Source: JBFWWP01 sp050246115
GTDB lineage: Bacteria > Planctomycetota > UBA8108 > UBA1146 > JAJFFE01
NCBI GenBank assembly: GCA_050246115.1
Contig: JBFWWP010000045.1
Coordinates: 1-33,200 of the forward strand
Direction of reading: 5' to 3'
Length of the DNA stretch: 33,200 bases
Shown: in pieces, positions 1-7,890 of the stretch
How positions within the stretch are numbered: position 1 is the first letter of the stretch
Layout of the letters: each line of letters begins with the position of its first letter
Made by a program: the position numbers and the translations under genes
The notes under the pieces: model-generated
Told to the model about the DNA's origin: nothing
What the model saw: the letters and a program-made list of their open reading frames with translations, nothing else
The model's database searches: none

Positions 1-961
1 AGTTCTCGGCCCACGAGCGGACTTCGTCTTCGCTCAGCCACGCGGTGTTGTCGTCGCTGCGGTACTCGAATCGTTCGGGGAGCGGCTCTCCACTCTCCGC
101 GCCCTCGGCGGCCGCGGTGCTCGGGTACACGATGTAGCGGTCGGTGAGCGCGCGGGACCGTGGGGCTTCGTCTGCCGCCAGTAGGCACTCGTGCAGCTTC
201 TCGCCGGCCCGAGCTCCGATCCAGTGGACCTCGGCACCGGGTGCGAGTACTCGCGCCATGCGTACGGTCTCCAGGCTGGGCGTCTTTGGCACGAACACTT
301 CGCCGCCGCTCATGCGATCGACGCAGGTCGCGATGAACCGGGCGGCCACGGGTACGGTCATCCAGAAGCGGGTCATGCGTGCGTCGGTGATCTGCACGCG
401 GCCAGTCCTTGCGTCCGACCGGAAGAGCTCCGACACGCTTCCCCGACTCCCGAAGAGATTGCCGAGCCGGGCGCTGGCGAATCGGGTCGCCGTACCCGCT
501 GCGTGGGCCTGGAGCAGTAGGCGCTCGGCCAGCAACTTGGTCGCCCCGTAAACCCCCGCTGGCTCGACGGCTTTGTCGCTGCTGAGTGCGATCACCTTGG
601 AGACGCCGGCTTCGATGGCGGCTTGCACGACGTTGTGTGTTCCCCAGGCGTTGGTGAGCATTGCCTCCCGCGGGTGCTGCTCGCAGGTCGTCACGTGCTT
701 CAACGCGGCGGCGTGCACCACGACCTCGACGCCCCGCATGACTTCGCGGAGTCGACCTTCGTCGCGGACGTCGCCGATCACGAACTGGACCGTCGGCCCG
801 TCGAAGCCCTGGCGGCGCAGCTCGTGCTGCTTGGCCTCGTCGCGACTGAATAGCACGAGGCGGTCCGGCGAGCGCTCGTCCCGCACGAGGGCCGCGAACG
901 CGCGCCCGAACGACCCGGTCGCGCCCGTGAGCAGGTAGCGGGTTTCGGCTCGCTGGGTCAT
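1..961 (-). CDS. pseB: UDP-GlcNAc 4,6-dehydratase (inverting), PseB type; C-terminus beyond window
   Basis: Partial gene: 320 codons read from the ATG at 961-959 and the frame is still open at base 1. It is an extended short-chain dehydrogenase. The Rossmann glycine motif TGATGSFG lies at residues 12-19, SSDKAV carries Asp129-Lys130, and YGATK carries Tyr138. The Lys-Tyr spacing of eight matches the active site of PseB, whereas the longer WbpM/FlaA1 relatives have Met at the Tyr position. RFWMT and GEVFVPK further on are also PseB-like. PseB makes UDP-4-keto-6-deoxy-AltNAc, the first step towards pseudaminic acid used on flagellins or surface glycans. There is no N-terminal membrane segment, so this is the short soluble form. 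It diverges from the ABC exporter with about 150 bp between starts. The rest of a pseudaminate pathway would have to lie left of the window. Confidence 0.88.
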   Translation of the reverse strand, partial: MTQRAETRYLLTGATGSFGRAFAALVRDERSPDRLVLFSRDEAKQHELRRQGFDGPTVQFVIGDVRDEGRLREVMRGVEVVVHAAALKHVTTCEQHPREAMLTNAWGTHNVVQAAIEAGVSKVIALSSDKAVEPAGVYGATKLLAERLLLQAHAAGTATRFASARLGNLFGSRGSVSELFRSDARTGRVQITDARMTRFWMTVPVAARFIATCVDRMSGGEVFVPKTPSLETVRMARVLAPGAEVHWIGARAGEKLHECLLAADEAPRSRALTDRYIVYPSTAAAEGAESGEPLPERFEYRSDDNTAWLSEDEVRSWAEN

Positions 962-1111
962 GGCCTACTGATCCTCGACCTTCGTGACGAGCGGCGCATA
1001 GGAACGCCCCGACCCGGAGGGCCCACCGAATCCGTCAACCCATTTTGCGGAACGTACCACTTGGCCCCGGATCATGGCAAATCGGCCGACGATGTGGAAT
1101 ATAGGAGTCCC

Positions 1112-3289
1112 ATGAACGCCGACGAGCCAACCCCCGCGCCACCCGCTCCGCCCCGCGCCCGCACCGTCGCCAGGTGGGTGCTCGGGTACGTGCTGCCGCA
1201 CTGGCGCACCTTCGTCATGGCGCTTGCGCTCATGGGGGTTTACGCCGGAGCCAACACGGTGCGCCTCGGGATGCTCGCGCTCCTCTTCGACGGCGTGATC
1301 GCGCCGGGAGACCCGACCGAGCCGACCGGCAACGTCATGCGGGTCTATCAGGAGTGGGTGGTGCCGCACCTCGGGCCCGAGTACGCCTTCGATCCGCAGG
1401 TGGCCGGGACCTTTGACCTCGAGTGGATCGAAGTCGTCGATGGCGAGCGCGTGGCCGATGCCAAGGGGTTCGTGATCCGTCGGGGTATGATCGGAGCCGC
1501 GGCCGGAAAGGCGTCCCATCTCGCGAGTCTCCGGCTCGAGCGGGAACCTTTCACCGAGCTGAGCCTGAAGCTGGCGGATGGGGTCGTCGATCCCGGCGCC
1601 GACTGGAAGGGGAAGCGCTTCGGGCCGTTGGTCGCCCGCATCGTCACCGGTGGTCAAGCCGAGGACCGGCTGTTCCCGATCCTCATCGCCTTCGCGATAC
1701 TCGGGACCGTGCTTGCCCTCATCATCGCCACCTCCAACTTCGGCCGCGAGTACCTCGCCAACAGTATCGTGGTCCACGTCATCGCGGACATGCGCGCCGA
1801 CCTGTTCCGCCATCTGTCGTTGTTGTCCCTGCCCTACTTCCATCGACGACGCAGCGGCGAGCTGATCTCCCGCGTCACGAACGACGTGGGCTCGCTGCAA
1901 ATGGCGCTGCGCTACGTTTTCGGTGAGGTGCTCCAGCACCCGTTGACCATCGTCTCGTCGCTGGTCATGGCGTTCGTAGCGTCGCCCGCTCTGACCTTCA
2001 TTTCGCTACCGTTTCTCCCGCTGATGTTCATTCCCATGTTGCGTTCCGGTCGCAAGGTGAAGAAGCACGGCCGCGGCACCCTGGCGCGCCTGGGCGAGGT
2101 CACCGAAGTCATGAGCCAGCTGCTCTCCGGGATCCGAGTCGTCAAGGCCTTCAACATGGAGGCAGCTCAGGAAGCCGAGTTCCGTCAGAAGACCGCCGGT
2201 TTCATCCGCGCGAACCTGCGCATGCTGCGGGCCAAGGTGATGGCGCGCAGCGTGCTCGAGGGAATCTACAACTTGCTCGCGGCAGTGCTCCTTGCCTTTG
2301 GCGGTTGGCTCCTCGTGAACCGGTTCTTCCAGCTGAACCTCGGGGATTTCGCCGTGTTCCTCAGCGCCGTGGCCATGATGTACCAGCCGCTCAAGGCGCT
2401 GACCAAAGCGTACAACACCATGGCCGAGTCGCTCGCAGGCGGCGAGCGCGTGCTCGAAGTCCTGCAAGAGAAGCCGACCGTCCCCGACAGGCCCGGGGCG
2501 CCCCGGTTTCCACGGCTCGCCGAGCGGATCGAGTTTCGAGGGGTCTCCTATCGTTACGACCCCGACCAACCGTGGGTGCTGCAGGACGTCAGCTTCACCG
2601 CGGAGAAGGGCAGCACGGTCGCGCTCGTCGGCCCGAGCGGCGCCGGAAAGTCGACGCTGCTCGACCTGTTGGCTCGCTTCTACGACCCGGTCCGCGGAGC
2701 CATCCTGATCGACGGAATGGACCTGCGCGACGGCACCCACGCTTCGCTGCTCGCGCAGACCGCGATCGTCGGCCAAGACGCGTTTCTGTTTCACACCTCC
2801 ATCTACGAGAACATCCTGAATGGACGTCCCGAGGCGTCACGGGAAGAAGTCGAGACAGCCGCGCGCGCCGCTGCCATCCACGACGAGATTCTGCAGTTCC
2901 CGGAGGGCTATGACACCGTGATCGGCGATCGAGGCGCCAAGCTCTCCGGGGGGCAGCGGCAACGCGTGACCATCGCGCGCGCTCTCCTCAAGGACGCGGA
3001 GATCCTGATCCTGGACGAGGCCACTTCGGCGTTGGACACCGAGAGCGAACGCCGCGTGCAGGCGGCGCTCGAGAACCTCATGCGGGGCCGAACCACGTTC
3101 GTGATCGCGCACCGCTTGTCGACGATTCAGCACGCCGACCGCATCTTGGTGCTCGACCGGGGGCGCATCGTCGAGACCGGGTCGCATGGGGAGCTGCAGC
3201 GAGCGGGCGGGCTTTACTCGCGCCTCCTCGAGATGCAGGATCGACCACGGATCGCCGAGGAAGGAGCGCTGCGGGTCGGCGGCGAATGA
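1112..3289 (+). CDS. MsbA-like ABC exporter half-transporter with a large extra loop after TM1
   Basis: Full half-transporter of 725 residues, membrane domain first and ATPase domain second. The ATPase domain is complete: Walker A GPSGAGKST at 507-515, Q-loop VGQDAF, signature LSGGQ at 611-615, Walker B ILILDEA with catalytic Glu636, and H-loop His667. By family it exports lipids, lipid-linked glycans, drugs or peptides as a homodimer; the substrate cannot be read from sequence. I chose the ATG at 1112 because ATAGGAG stands just ahead; an in-frame TTG at 1061 would add 17 unlikely residues. TM1 is about residues 32-60 but TM2 only begins near 188, leaving roughly 125 residues of soluble sequence where MsbA has a short loop. 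The neighbouring pseB gene suggests, without proof, a role in surface-glycan or lipid export. Confidence 0.93.
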   Translation: MNADEPTPAPPAPPRARTVARWVLGYVLPHWRTFVMALALMGVYAGANTVRLGMLALLFDGVIAPGDPTEPTGNVMRVYQEWVVPHLGPEYAFDPQVAGTFDLEWIEVVDGERVADAKGFVIRRGMIGAAAGKASHLASLRLEREPFTELSLKLADGVVDPGADWKGKRFGPLVARIVTGGQAEDRLFPILIAFAILGTVLALIIATSNFGREYLANSIVVHVIADMRADLFRHLSLLSLPYFHRRRSGELISRVTNDVGSLQMALRYVFGEVLQHPLTIVSSLVMAFVASPALTFISLPFLPLMFIPMLRSGRKVKKHGRGTLARLGEVTEVMSQLLSGIRVVKAFNMEAAQEAEFRQKTAGFIRANLRMLRAKVMARSVLEGIYNLLAAVLLAFGGWLLVNRFFQLNLGDFAVFLSAVAMMYQPLKALTKAYNTMAESLAGGERVLEVLQEKPTVPDRPGAPRFPRLAERIEFRGVSYRYDPDQPWVLQDVSFTAEKGSTVALVGPSGAGKSTLLDLLARFYDPVRGAILIDGMDLRDGTHASLLAQTAIVGQDAFLFHTSIYENILNGRPEASREEVETAARAAAIHDEILQFPEGYDTVIGDRGAKLSGGQRQRVTIARALLKDAEILILDEATSALDTESERRVQAALENLMRGRTTFVIAHRLSTIQHADRILVLDRGRIVETGSHGELQRAGGLYSRLLEMQDRPRIAEEGALRVGGE

Positions 3290-3362
3290 CGCGCGGCGCC
3301 GCGATCGACGCGTGTCGCTGACGGGCTCGGGCTCGAGCACCAACTCAGACTACTAGACTGGA

Positions 3363-4880
3363 ATGGCGACCATGAAGATCAGCGCCTTGGGCCACAGTTC
3401 GTTCCTGTTGGAAATGCAGGCTGCCGACGGCCGCACCGTCACCATCCTCGGAGATCCCTGGCTTTCCGACTACGTGATCGGTGACTTGATGGGGCGTTAT
3501 CCTCGGGTTCGCGTCGACCTCGACGCCATGCCGCCGCTGGACGCGATCTACATCTCCCACAGCCACACCGATCACCTGGACCCCTACGCGCTGACGTGGT
3601 TGTGGCAGCACGCGCGCCACCTACCGAGACTGTTGGTCCCGCAGAGCTTGGAGTACCTCGTGCCCTTGTTCGAAGAGTTCCTGCCCGGAGCGCAGTGCGA
3701 CCTGCTGCGCGAGCACGAGCCCATCGACTTCCATGGATTGCAGGTTCAGGGCCTGTTCAATCTCGAGGCCAAGGGTTCCAACGAAGACGATGTCATGATG
3801 CTGTTGGTCGAGAGCGAGGATGAGGTGTTCCTCGCGGAAGCCGACGCCGTGTTTCCCTACGGAGATCCGCAGGCTAGGGCAGCGGTGGCGTCGCTGCTGT
3901 CGCGCGAGTCGGTGCAGCGGGCGTGCTTGCTTGCGATCAGGAACGAGCTCCCGGCGCTCATGGCCTCGGTTCATGCGCAGTCCAAAGAAGAACGCGCGGA
4001 GTTGGTGGCTCGAGCCCGGCTCGACAGCATCGAGGAGATCTCCGAGATGTATGTCCCCTTCGACGAGGATCACGCCGACGAGCTGTGGGGGCATCCACGC
4101 CTGTTGCGGTTGATCGGCGGGCAGGGGATCTGCTTTCCGCAGGAGGTCGACGCGGCTTGGAACCGGGTGTTGTTCCCGCTGCCGCTCGAAGAGCGAGCGG
4201 CCCTCGAGGCCGAATGCGCTGCGGAGTACGGGCATGCCTGCGAAGTGCAGCCATTCGTTCCCGGCGCAGCCGTTCGGTTCGTGAATGGCGAAGGCGCGAT
4301 GGTCGAGCCGTGTTCGTTCCTCGAGTGTCTCGATGGGCCCGAGGCCATCGAGTACGACCCGGAGTCAGACCGGTTCGAAGCGTTTCCGGATGCCCCACTA
4401 CGGGAGCGGCCGTTGGATCCAACCCAGTTCGAGTCGCGCTTGCTCTCCGTAATGAACCAACGCTTCCTCCCTTGGTTCATGGGTCGGCGGCAACCGGCGG
4501 TAGAGCACTTGCTCAGTCACTATGGCGGGACCTACCGCGTGCGGGTTCGTTACGGAGGGGCTGCCGATTACCAGGAGCGGGACTACGCGATCGGCTTTGC
4601 GTGCCTGAGTTTCAATGCGGCTCCGGTAGAAGGGGAAGCCCAGGAGGTCTACTGGGCCACGGATCTCGAGGACTACCTGGAGGGGCGCTGCGACGACTTT
4701 TCGACGTTCGGCCGCCGCGTTCCGGGAGGCGACAGCCGACACCTGTGGGATTGTCTCGGGATGCCGTATCTCAACAACGACCTCGTGGAGAAGAAGCTGC
4801 GCTTTCACTTCGAACGCGCCCGCCGCGGCGAATCGGTGGCGGCTTGGGTGCTCCCGTTCTGGCGCACCCCTTCGCAATGA
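3363..4880 (+). CDS. Metallo-beta-lactamase-fold hydrolase, CMAH/NamH-like without a Rieske domain
   Basis: 505 residues. The N-terminal part is an MBL fold: GHSSFLLE near residue 10, GDPWL near 30, and the metal motif HSHTDH with His66, His68, Asp70 and His71. The family binds one or two metal ions and mostly hydrolyses esters, lactones or phosphodiesters. The layout (GHSSF, DPWL, HSHTDHLD, then a long C-terminal half ending in a conserved YLNNDLVEKKLRFHFER stretch) reminds me of the MBL part of CMP-sialate and UDP-MurNAc hydroxylases, but there is no Rieske CxH...CxxH motif, so hydroxylation is not expected. That similarity is from memory and tentative. Starts at 3363 (ATG) and 3372 (ATG) are both possible; neither has a strong ribosome site. 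The gene is 73 bp downstream of the ABC exporter on the same strand and could be co-transcribed. Confidence 0.8.
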   Translation: MATMKISALGHSSFLLEMQAADGRTVTILGDPWLSDYVIGDLMGRYPRVRVDLDAMPPLDAIYISHSHTDHLDPYALTWLWQHARHLPRLLVPQSLEYLVPLFEEFLPGAQCDLLREHEPIDFHGLQVQGLFNLEAKGSNEDDVMMLLVESEDEVFLAEADAVFPYGDPQARAAVASLLSRESVQRACLLAIRNELPALMASVHAQSKEERAELVARARLDSIEEISEMYVPFDEDHADELWGHPRLLRLIGGQGICFPQEVDAAWNRVLFPLPLEERAALEAECAAEYGHACEVQPFVPGAAVRFVNGEGAMVEPCSFLECLDGPEAIEYDPESDRFEAFPDAPLRERPLDPTQFESRLLSVMNQRFLPWFMGRRQPAVEHLLSHYGGTYRVRVRYGGAADYQERDYAIGFACLSFNAAPVEGEAQEVYWATDLEDYLEGRCDDFSTFGRRVPGGDSRHLWDCLGMPYLNNDLVEKKLRFHFERARRGESVAAWVLPFWRTPSQ

Positions 4881-4905
4881 CGCTCGCGTCGGGCGCGGCG
4901 AACCG

Positions 4906-5712
4906 TCAGAACGGATAGGACAGCAGCAGTCCCACGCCATCGTCCAGCGGCACCGGGACCAGGTGCTGGTGTAGATGACCGAAGATCCCCGTCGTGCCAT
5001 CGCGTCCATAGTGAGCGTCCCAAATGGTGTTCGCGATGTAGCCCCCCAAGATCGCGCCCGCGATGACGTCCGTCGGGAAGTGCTTGTCGTTCTCGATCCG
5101 CACGAGGCCGATGAACCCGACTCCGAGGTACATGCCGACCTCGAGGGGGCGCAGCGCCGGGTGGCGAGTTCGCAGCCAGCGTCCCGTCAGCGTGGCCGCG
5201 ACCATGGCGCCCGCGGCGTGGCCGGACGGGAACGAACTGTCGGAGATGTCGTCACCCCGACCCCCGAGCCCCGAGTTGTTGTCCGGTCGATGACGGCGGA
5301 CGGTCTTCTTGAGACCCTCGACGAGTAGGCTCGAAACGACCAAGGACTCGAGTCCGATCTCGACGAGTTCCAACGCCTCGTGCTCATGTCGAGGTGCAAT
5401 CGCCGAAATGCCGACCGTGAGCAAGGGGCCGGCGGCGAGCGCGAACAGGACGCGATCGCCAGCGGTCGTGCCGTCGTCACCCCCAAAGGGCTTGTCGGGC
5501 GCGAGGCTCTCTGAGATGCGGTCGTCTCGGTCCGCGAAGTAGATCGTGCTGCCGAGCAGGGCGAGCGACCCCAGGTGGTTGGGGTTGAGCGGCGACGCGG
5601 CGGAAGCCCAAGCCTGGCCATCGGCGTGTGCGCCGAGCCAGCCGCGGATGCTCGAGCAACCCGTCCCGAAGAGGGCCACGGCGCTGATCAGGACTGGAAC
5701 GAGTCGCCTCAC
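4906..5712 (-). CDS. PAP2-family membrane-associated phosphatase, probable lipoprotein
   Basis: 268 residues from a GTG start, with GGAGAAGG about ten bases upstream. The N-terminus has Arg-Arg, a hydrophobic core and ALFGTGC, a plausible though imperfect lipobox (Gly at -3), so it is probably a lipoprotein facing the periplasm. All three acid-phosphatase motifs are present in order: KxxxxxxRP (KKTVRRHRP), PSGH (SSFPSGHAAG) and RxxxxxHxxxD (RIENDKHFPTD). Family members dephosphorylate undecaprenyl pyrophosphate, phosphatidate or similar lipid phosphates. The last residue is Phe, but the motif order argues against a barrel. It ends 25 bp from the convergent MBL gene and diverges from the transglutaminase-like gene at 5898. 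Confidence 0.9.
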   Translation of the reverse strand: MRRLVPVLISAVALFGTGCSSIRGWLGAHADGQAWASAASPLNPNHLGSLALLGSTIYFADRDDRISESLAPDKPFGGDDGTTAGDRVLFALAAGPLLTVGISAIAPRHEHEALELVEIGLESLVVSSLLVEGLKKTVRRHRPDNNSGLGGRGDDISDSSFPSGHAAGAMVAATLTGRWLRTRHPALRPLEVGMYLGVGFIGLVRIENDKHFPTDVIAGAILGGYIANTIWDAHYGRDGTTGIFGHLHQHLVPVPLDDGVGLLLSYPF

Positions 5713-5897
5713 CGGTGGCCTTCTCCGATTCGCTCCGGTCGTAGATCAAGGCCGGGAGTACTCCCTCCCCGTCACCGTGGTGGTGGTCGCGCCCCGGCTG
5801 CCATTGTGCGGCGGGCGGCGTGCGGCGCGCGGCGTCGAGAGGCGGCAGGGTAGCGCGGGGGGCCGGGCGATGCGAGATGTGATACCCTTCACGAACG

Positions 5898-6416
5898 ATG
5901 CGACCCAACCTCCGCCTCTGGCGCCAGCGCTGGCGCCGCTACCGAGCCCTGCGCCCCGCCGACCGACGGCTGTACCACCGTGTCTGGTGCCTGCTGTTGC
6001 GGATCCGCGTGGAGCTGATCGTGCTTCCGTACGCAACTTGGCGGGCGCGCTGGCTCGACCGAGTGGGTCCCGCATTGGCGAGTCTGCGAGGTGATCCCGA
6101 CGCGGTCGAGCGAGTTGCTTGGAGTGTCCGTCACGCGAGTCGCTTCATTCCGGGCTCGCGCACTTGTCTCGTCCAGGCCCTGGCTGCCTACCAGCTCCTG
6201 CGACCGCTCGGGATCCCGGTCGACATCGAGATCGGCGCGCGCTTCGACGATCGCGGCCAACTCCGCGCCCACGCGTGGGTCACCGTCCTCGGACGGGTAG
6301 TCGTCGGGGCGGAAGATGCCGAAGCCGCACAGCGCGACTACCAACGGCTCGGCGCCCTCGATCCCGCCACCCCCGACACCGACCGCGACCCGCCAACTCG
6401 ATCCGCGGGGTTGTAA
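5898..6416 (+). CDS. Transglutaminase-like cysteine protein, lasso-peptide B2 type
   Basis: 172 residues, basic at the N-terminus. The core matches the Transglut_core3 family used as the leader peptidase B2 in lasso-peptide clusters: Cys90 in SRTCLVQALA, a short beta region IPVDIEIG, and His125 in AHAWV, giving the Cys-His part of a papain-like dyad with acidic residues a few positions later. Family members cut precursor peptides, but many stand-alone copies exist whose substrate is unknown. No B1 (PqqD-like), asparagine-synthetase-like C protein or precursor peptide is visible nearby, so a complete lasso cluster is not present. The ATG at 5898 lacks a clear ribosome site. It diverges from the PAP2 gene and converges on the HD-GYP gene. 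Confidence 0.78.
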   Translation: MRPNLRLWRQRWRRYRALRPADRRLYHRVWCLLLRIRVELIVLPYATWRARWLDRVGPALASLRGDPDAVERVAWSVRHASRFIPGSRTCLVQALAAYQLLRPLGIPVDIEIGARFDDRGQLRAHAWVTVLGRVVVGAEDAEAAQRDYQRLGALDPATPDTDRDPPTRSAGL

Positions 6417-6453
6417 GCGACGCCGCCGCGATCCGACGGGGGTTGCCGGCTCT

Positions 6454-6467
6454 CGACCGGACGGTCG
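6454..6467. terminator. Short GC-rich hairpin between convergent genes
   Basis: CGACC at 6454-6458 pairs with GGTCG at 6463-6467 around a four-base loop. It lies in the 64-bp gap between the stops of the transglutaminase-like and HD-GYP genes, so it could serve both directions. There is no T-run, so intrinsic termination is only a guess. Confidence 0.3.
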
Positions 6468-6480
6468 GAAGCGATCCGGG

Positions 6481-7890
6481 TCAGCGCCCGAAGGCCGCAA
6501 CGAGTTCCTCGTCTTCCTCAGGGTCGAGGGCGACCACCCCAGACTCGCCGAGGCCGCTGCGAGGACTGCTGCTCACGGAAGCGACGCCCGCAATCGCCTC
6601 GGTCTCTAGGTAGGGTGTCGAGTCCGGTCGGCGCCGAATTGGCTTCACCAAGGGCTGCAGGGGATCGTTCTCTTTGTGGCCGACGACGACGCCAATCTCA
6701 CCGGTCGCGATCTTCACCCGCGACCCGACCGGGTTGTAGCCGATGGAGCGGATCAGGAGGTCCATGTAGGGCTTGAACGATTCCATGTCCGGCATCGAGT
6801 AGAGGATCTCGAACGCCTGGGTCGCCGTGAGCGACTTCTTGTAGGGGCGGTGGGCCGTGAGGGCCTCGAAGATGTCGACCACCTCGATGAGTCGAGTGAC
6901 CGGACTCAGACGGAACCCGGAAGAGACTTGCGGGTAGCCGCGGCCGTTGTCTTTGATGTGATGTCCAAAGGCGATCGACACAGCCAACGGGTCCATACCC
7001 GGGAGGCGCGCTAGCATTCGCGCGCCCGCGACCGGGTGCTCTTCGATGCACTTGAGTTCGGCAGCATCCAATCGACCGGGTTTGAACAGGATCTCGTTGG
7101 GCACCCGTGCTTTGCCGAGGTCGTGGAGCAACGCGGCCTGACACACTCGGCGCAGCTGCTCTTTCGACTCGACGAGATGCTGCGCCACGCTCATGGCCAG
7201 AACCGCCACGTTGATCGAATGGTGGTAGGTAAAGTTGTCGTAGTACGGAACCGTCGTCACTGGCAGGATCGAGTTGGCTCCCACCCCGAACTTCTCGACC
7301 AACTCGTCGCCCGCCTCGAGCAAGGGGGCGACGTTGCCTGCCTCCTCGGTGGTGCTCTCGGACATGAACGTCGACAGCGTCGTCAGAAGGCGCCCGCAAA
7401 GGGCATGGTCCACCTTGAGGTCGTCGAGGCCCAAGAGAAGGTTGGCGCGTGCGTTCTGGCCCGAACTGGACCCTTGGCGCTCGACGAACTCGTCGCGAGT
7501 GAGCCAACGGAACGTCGACGATGTCTCCGTTTTGCCGAGGAGGAACTCGACTTGACCGAAAACTTCTTCTTCGCTGGGTCGCAAGGAGAGCAGGAAGGAA
7601 CTCTTCCCGTTCGCCTTCATGATGTCGAGGATGGCCCGCGCCGTATGCGGTCGGTCGGGGAGTGGCATCCGTTGCAGGAAGAAGCGGTCGTCGTGCAAGC
7701 GAACGACCAGCTCATCCCCAGAGCCGCCCGGTAGCTGGCGTACGACCTCTGCACAACGCCGGTACTCGTCCGCGGCGCGACGCGTTCGCGGGTGGGCTAG
7801 CCCGTAGATCTGGTAATTCTTCACCAGCACGTCGAGCGCTTCCACGAGGTCGCTGACTCGTTGGAGATCGTGGGGCCGGATTCCGCTCAC
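6481..7890 (-). CDS. HD-GYP domain protein, probable c-di-GMP phosphodiesterase
   Basis: 469 residues. The C-terminal half is a canonical HD-GYP domain: YHHSINVAV, HDLGK with His256-Asp257, HPVAGARML, and GHHIKDNGRGYP with His310-His311 and Gly318-Tyr319-Pro320, followed by the usual RPYK segment. The family hydrolyses cyclic di-GMP using a two- or three-metal site. The N-terminal 110 or so residues form a separate domain resembling the start of the upstream partner protein. The GTG start at 7890 overlaps the TGA stop of that partner (GTGA), which makes translational coupling likely and rules out the much longer open frame reaching to 8373. The last 60 residues are acidic and probably disordered. 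There is no signal peptide or membrane segment. Confidence 0.92.
   Translation of the reverse strand: MSGIRPHDLQRVSDLVEALDVLVKNYQIYGLAHPRTRRAADEYRRCAEVVRQLPGGSGDELVVRLHDDRFFLQRMPLPDRPHTARAILDIMKANGKSSFLLSLRPSEEEVFGQVEFLLGKTETSSTFRWLTRDEFVERQGSSSGQNARANLLLGLDDLKVDHALCGRLLTTLSTFMSESTTEEAGNVAPLLEAGDELVEKFGVGANSILPVTTVPYYDNFTYHHSINVAVLAMSVAQHLVESKEQLRRVCQAALLHDLGKARVPNEILFKPGRLDAAELKCIEEHPVAGARMLARLPGMDPLAVSIAFGHHIKDNGRGYPQVSSGFRLSPVTRLIEVVDIFEALTAHRPYKKSLTATQAFEILYSMPDMESFKPYMDLLIRSIGYNPVGSRVKIATGEIGVVVGHKENDPLQPLVKPIRRRPDSTPYLETEAIAGVASVSSSPRSGLGESGVVALDPEEDEELVAAFGR

Noticed and set aside
965..1939. Long minus-strand open frame opposite the ABC exporter
   Set aside because: It is antisense to an unmistakable ABC transporter; composition and lack of domains mark it as a GC-rich shadow.
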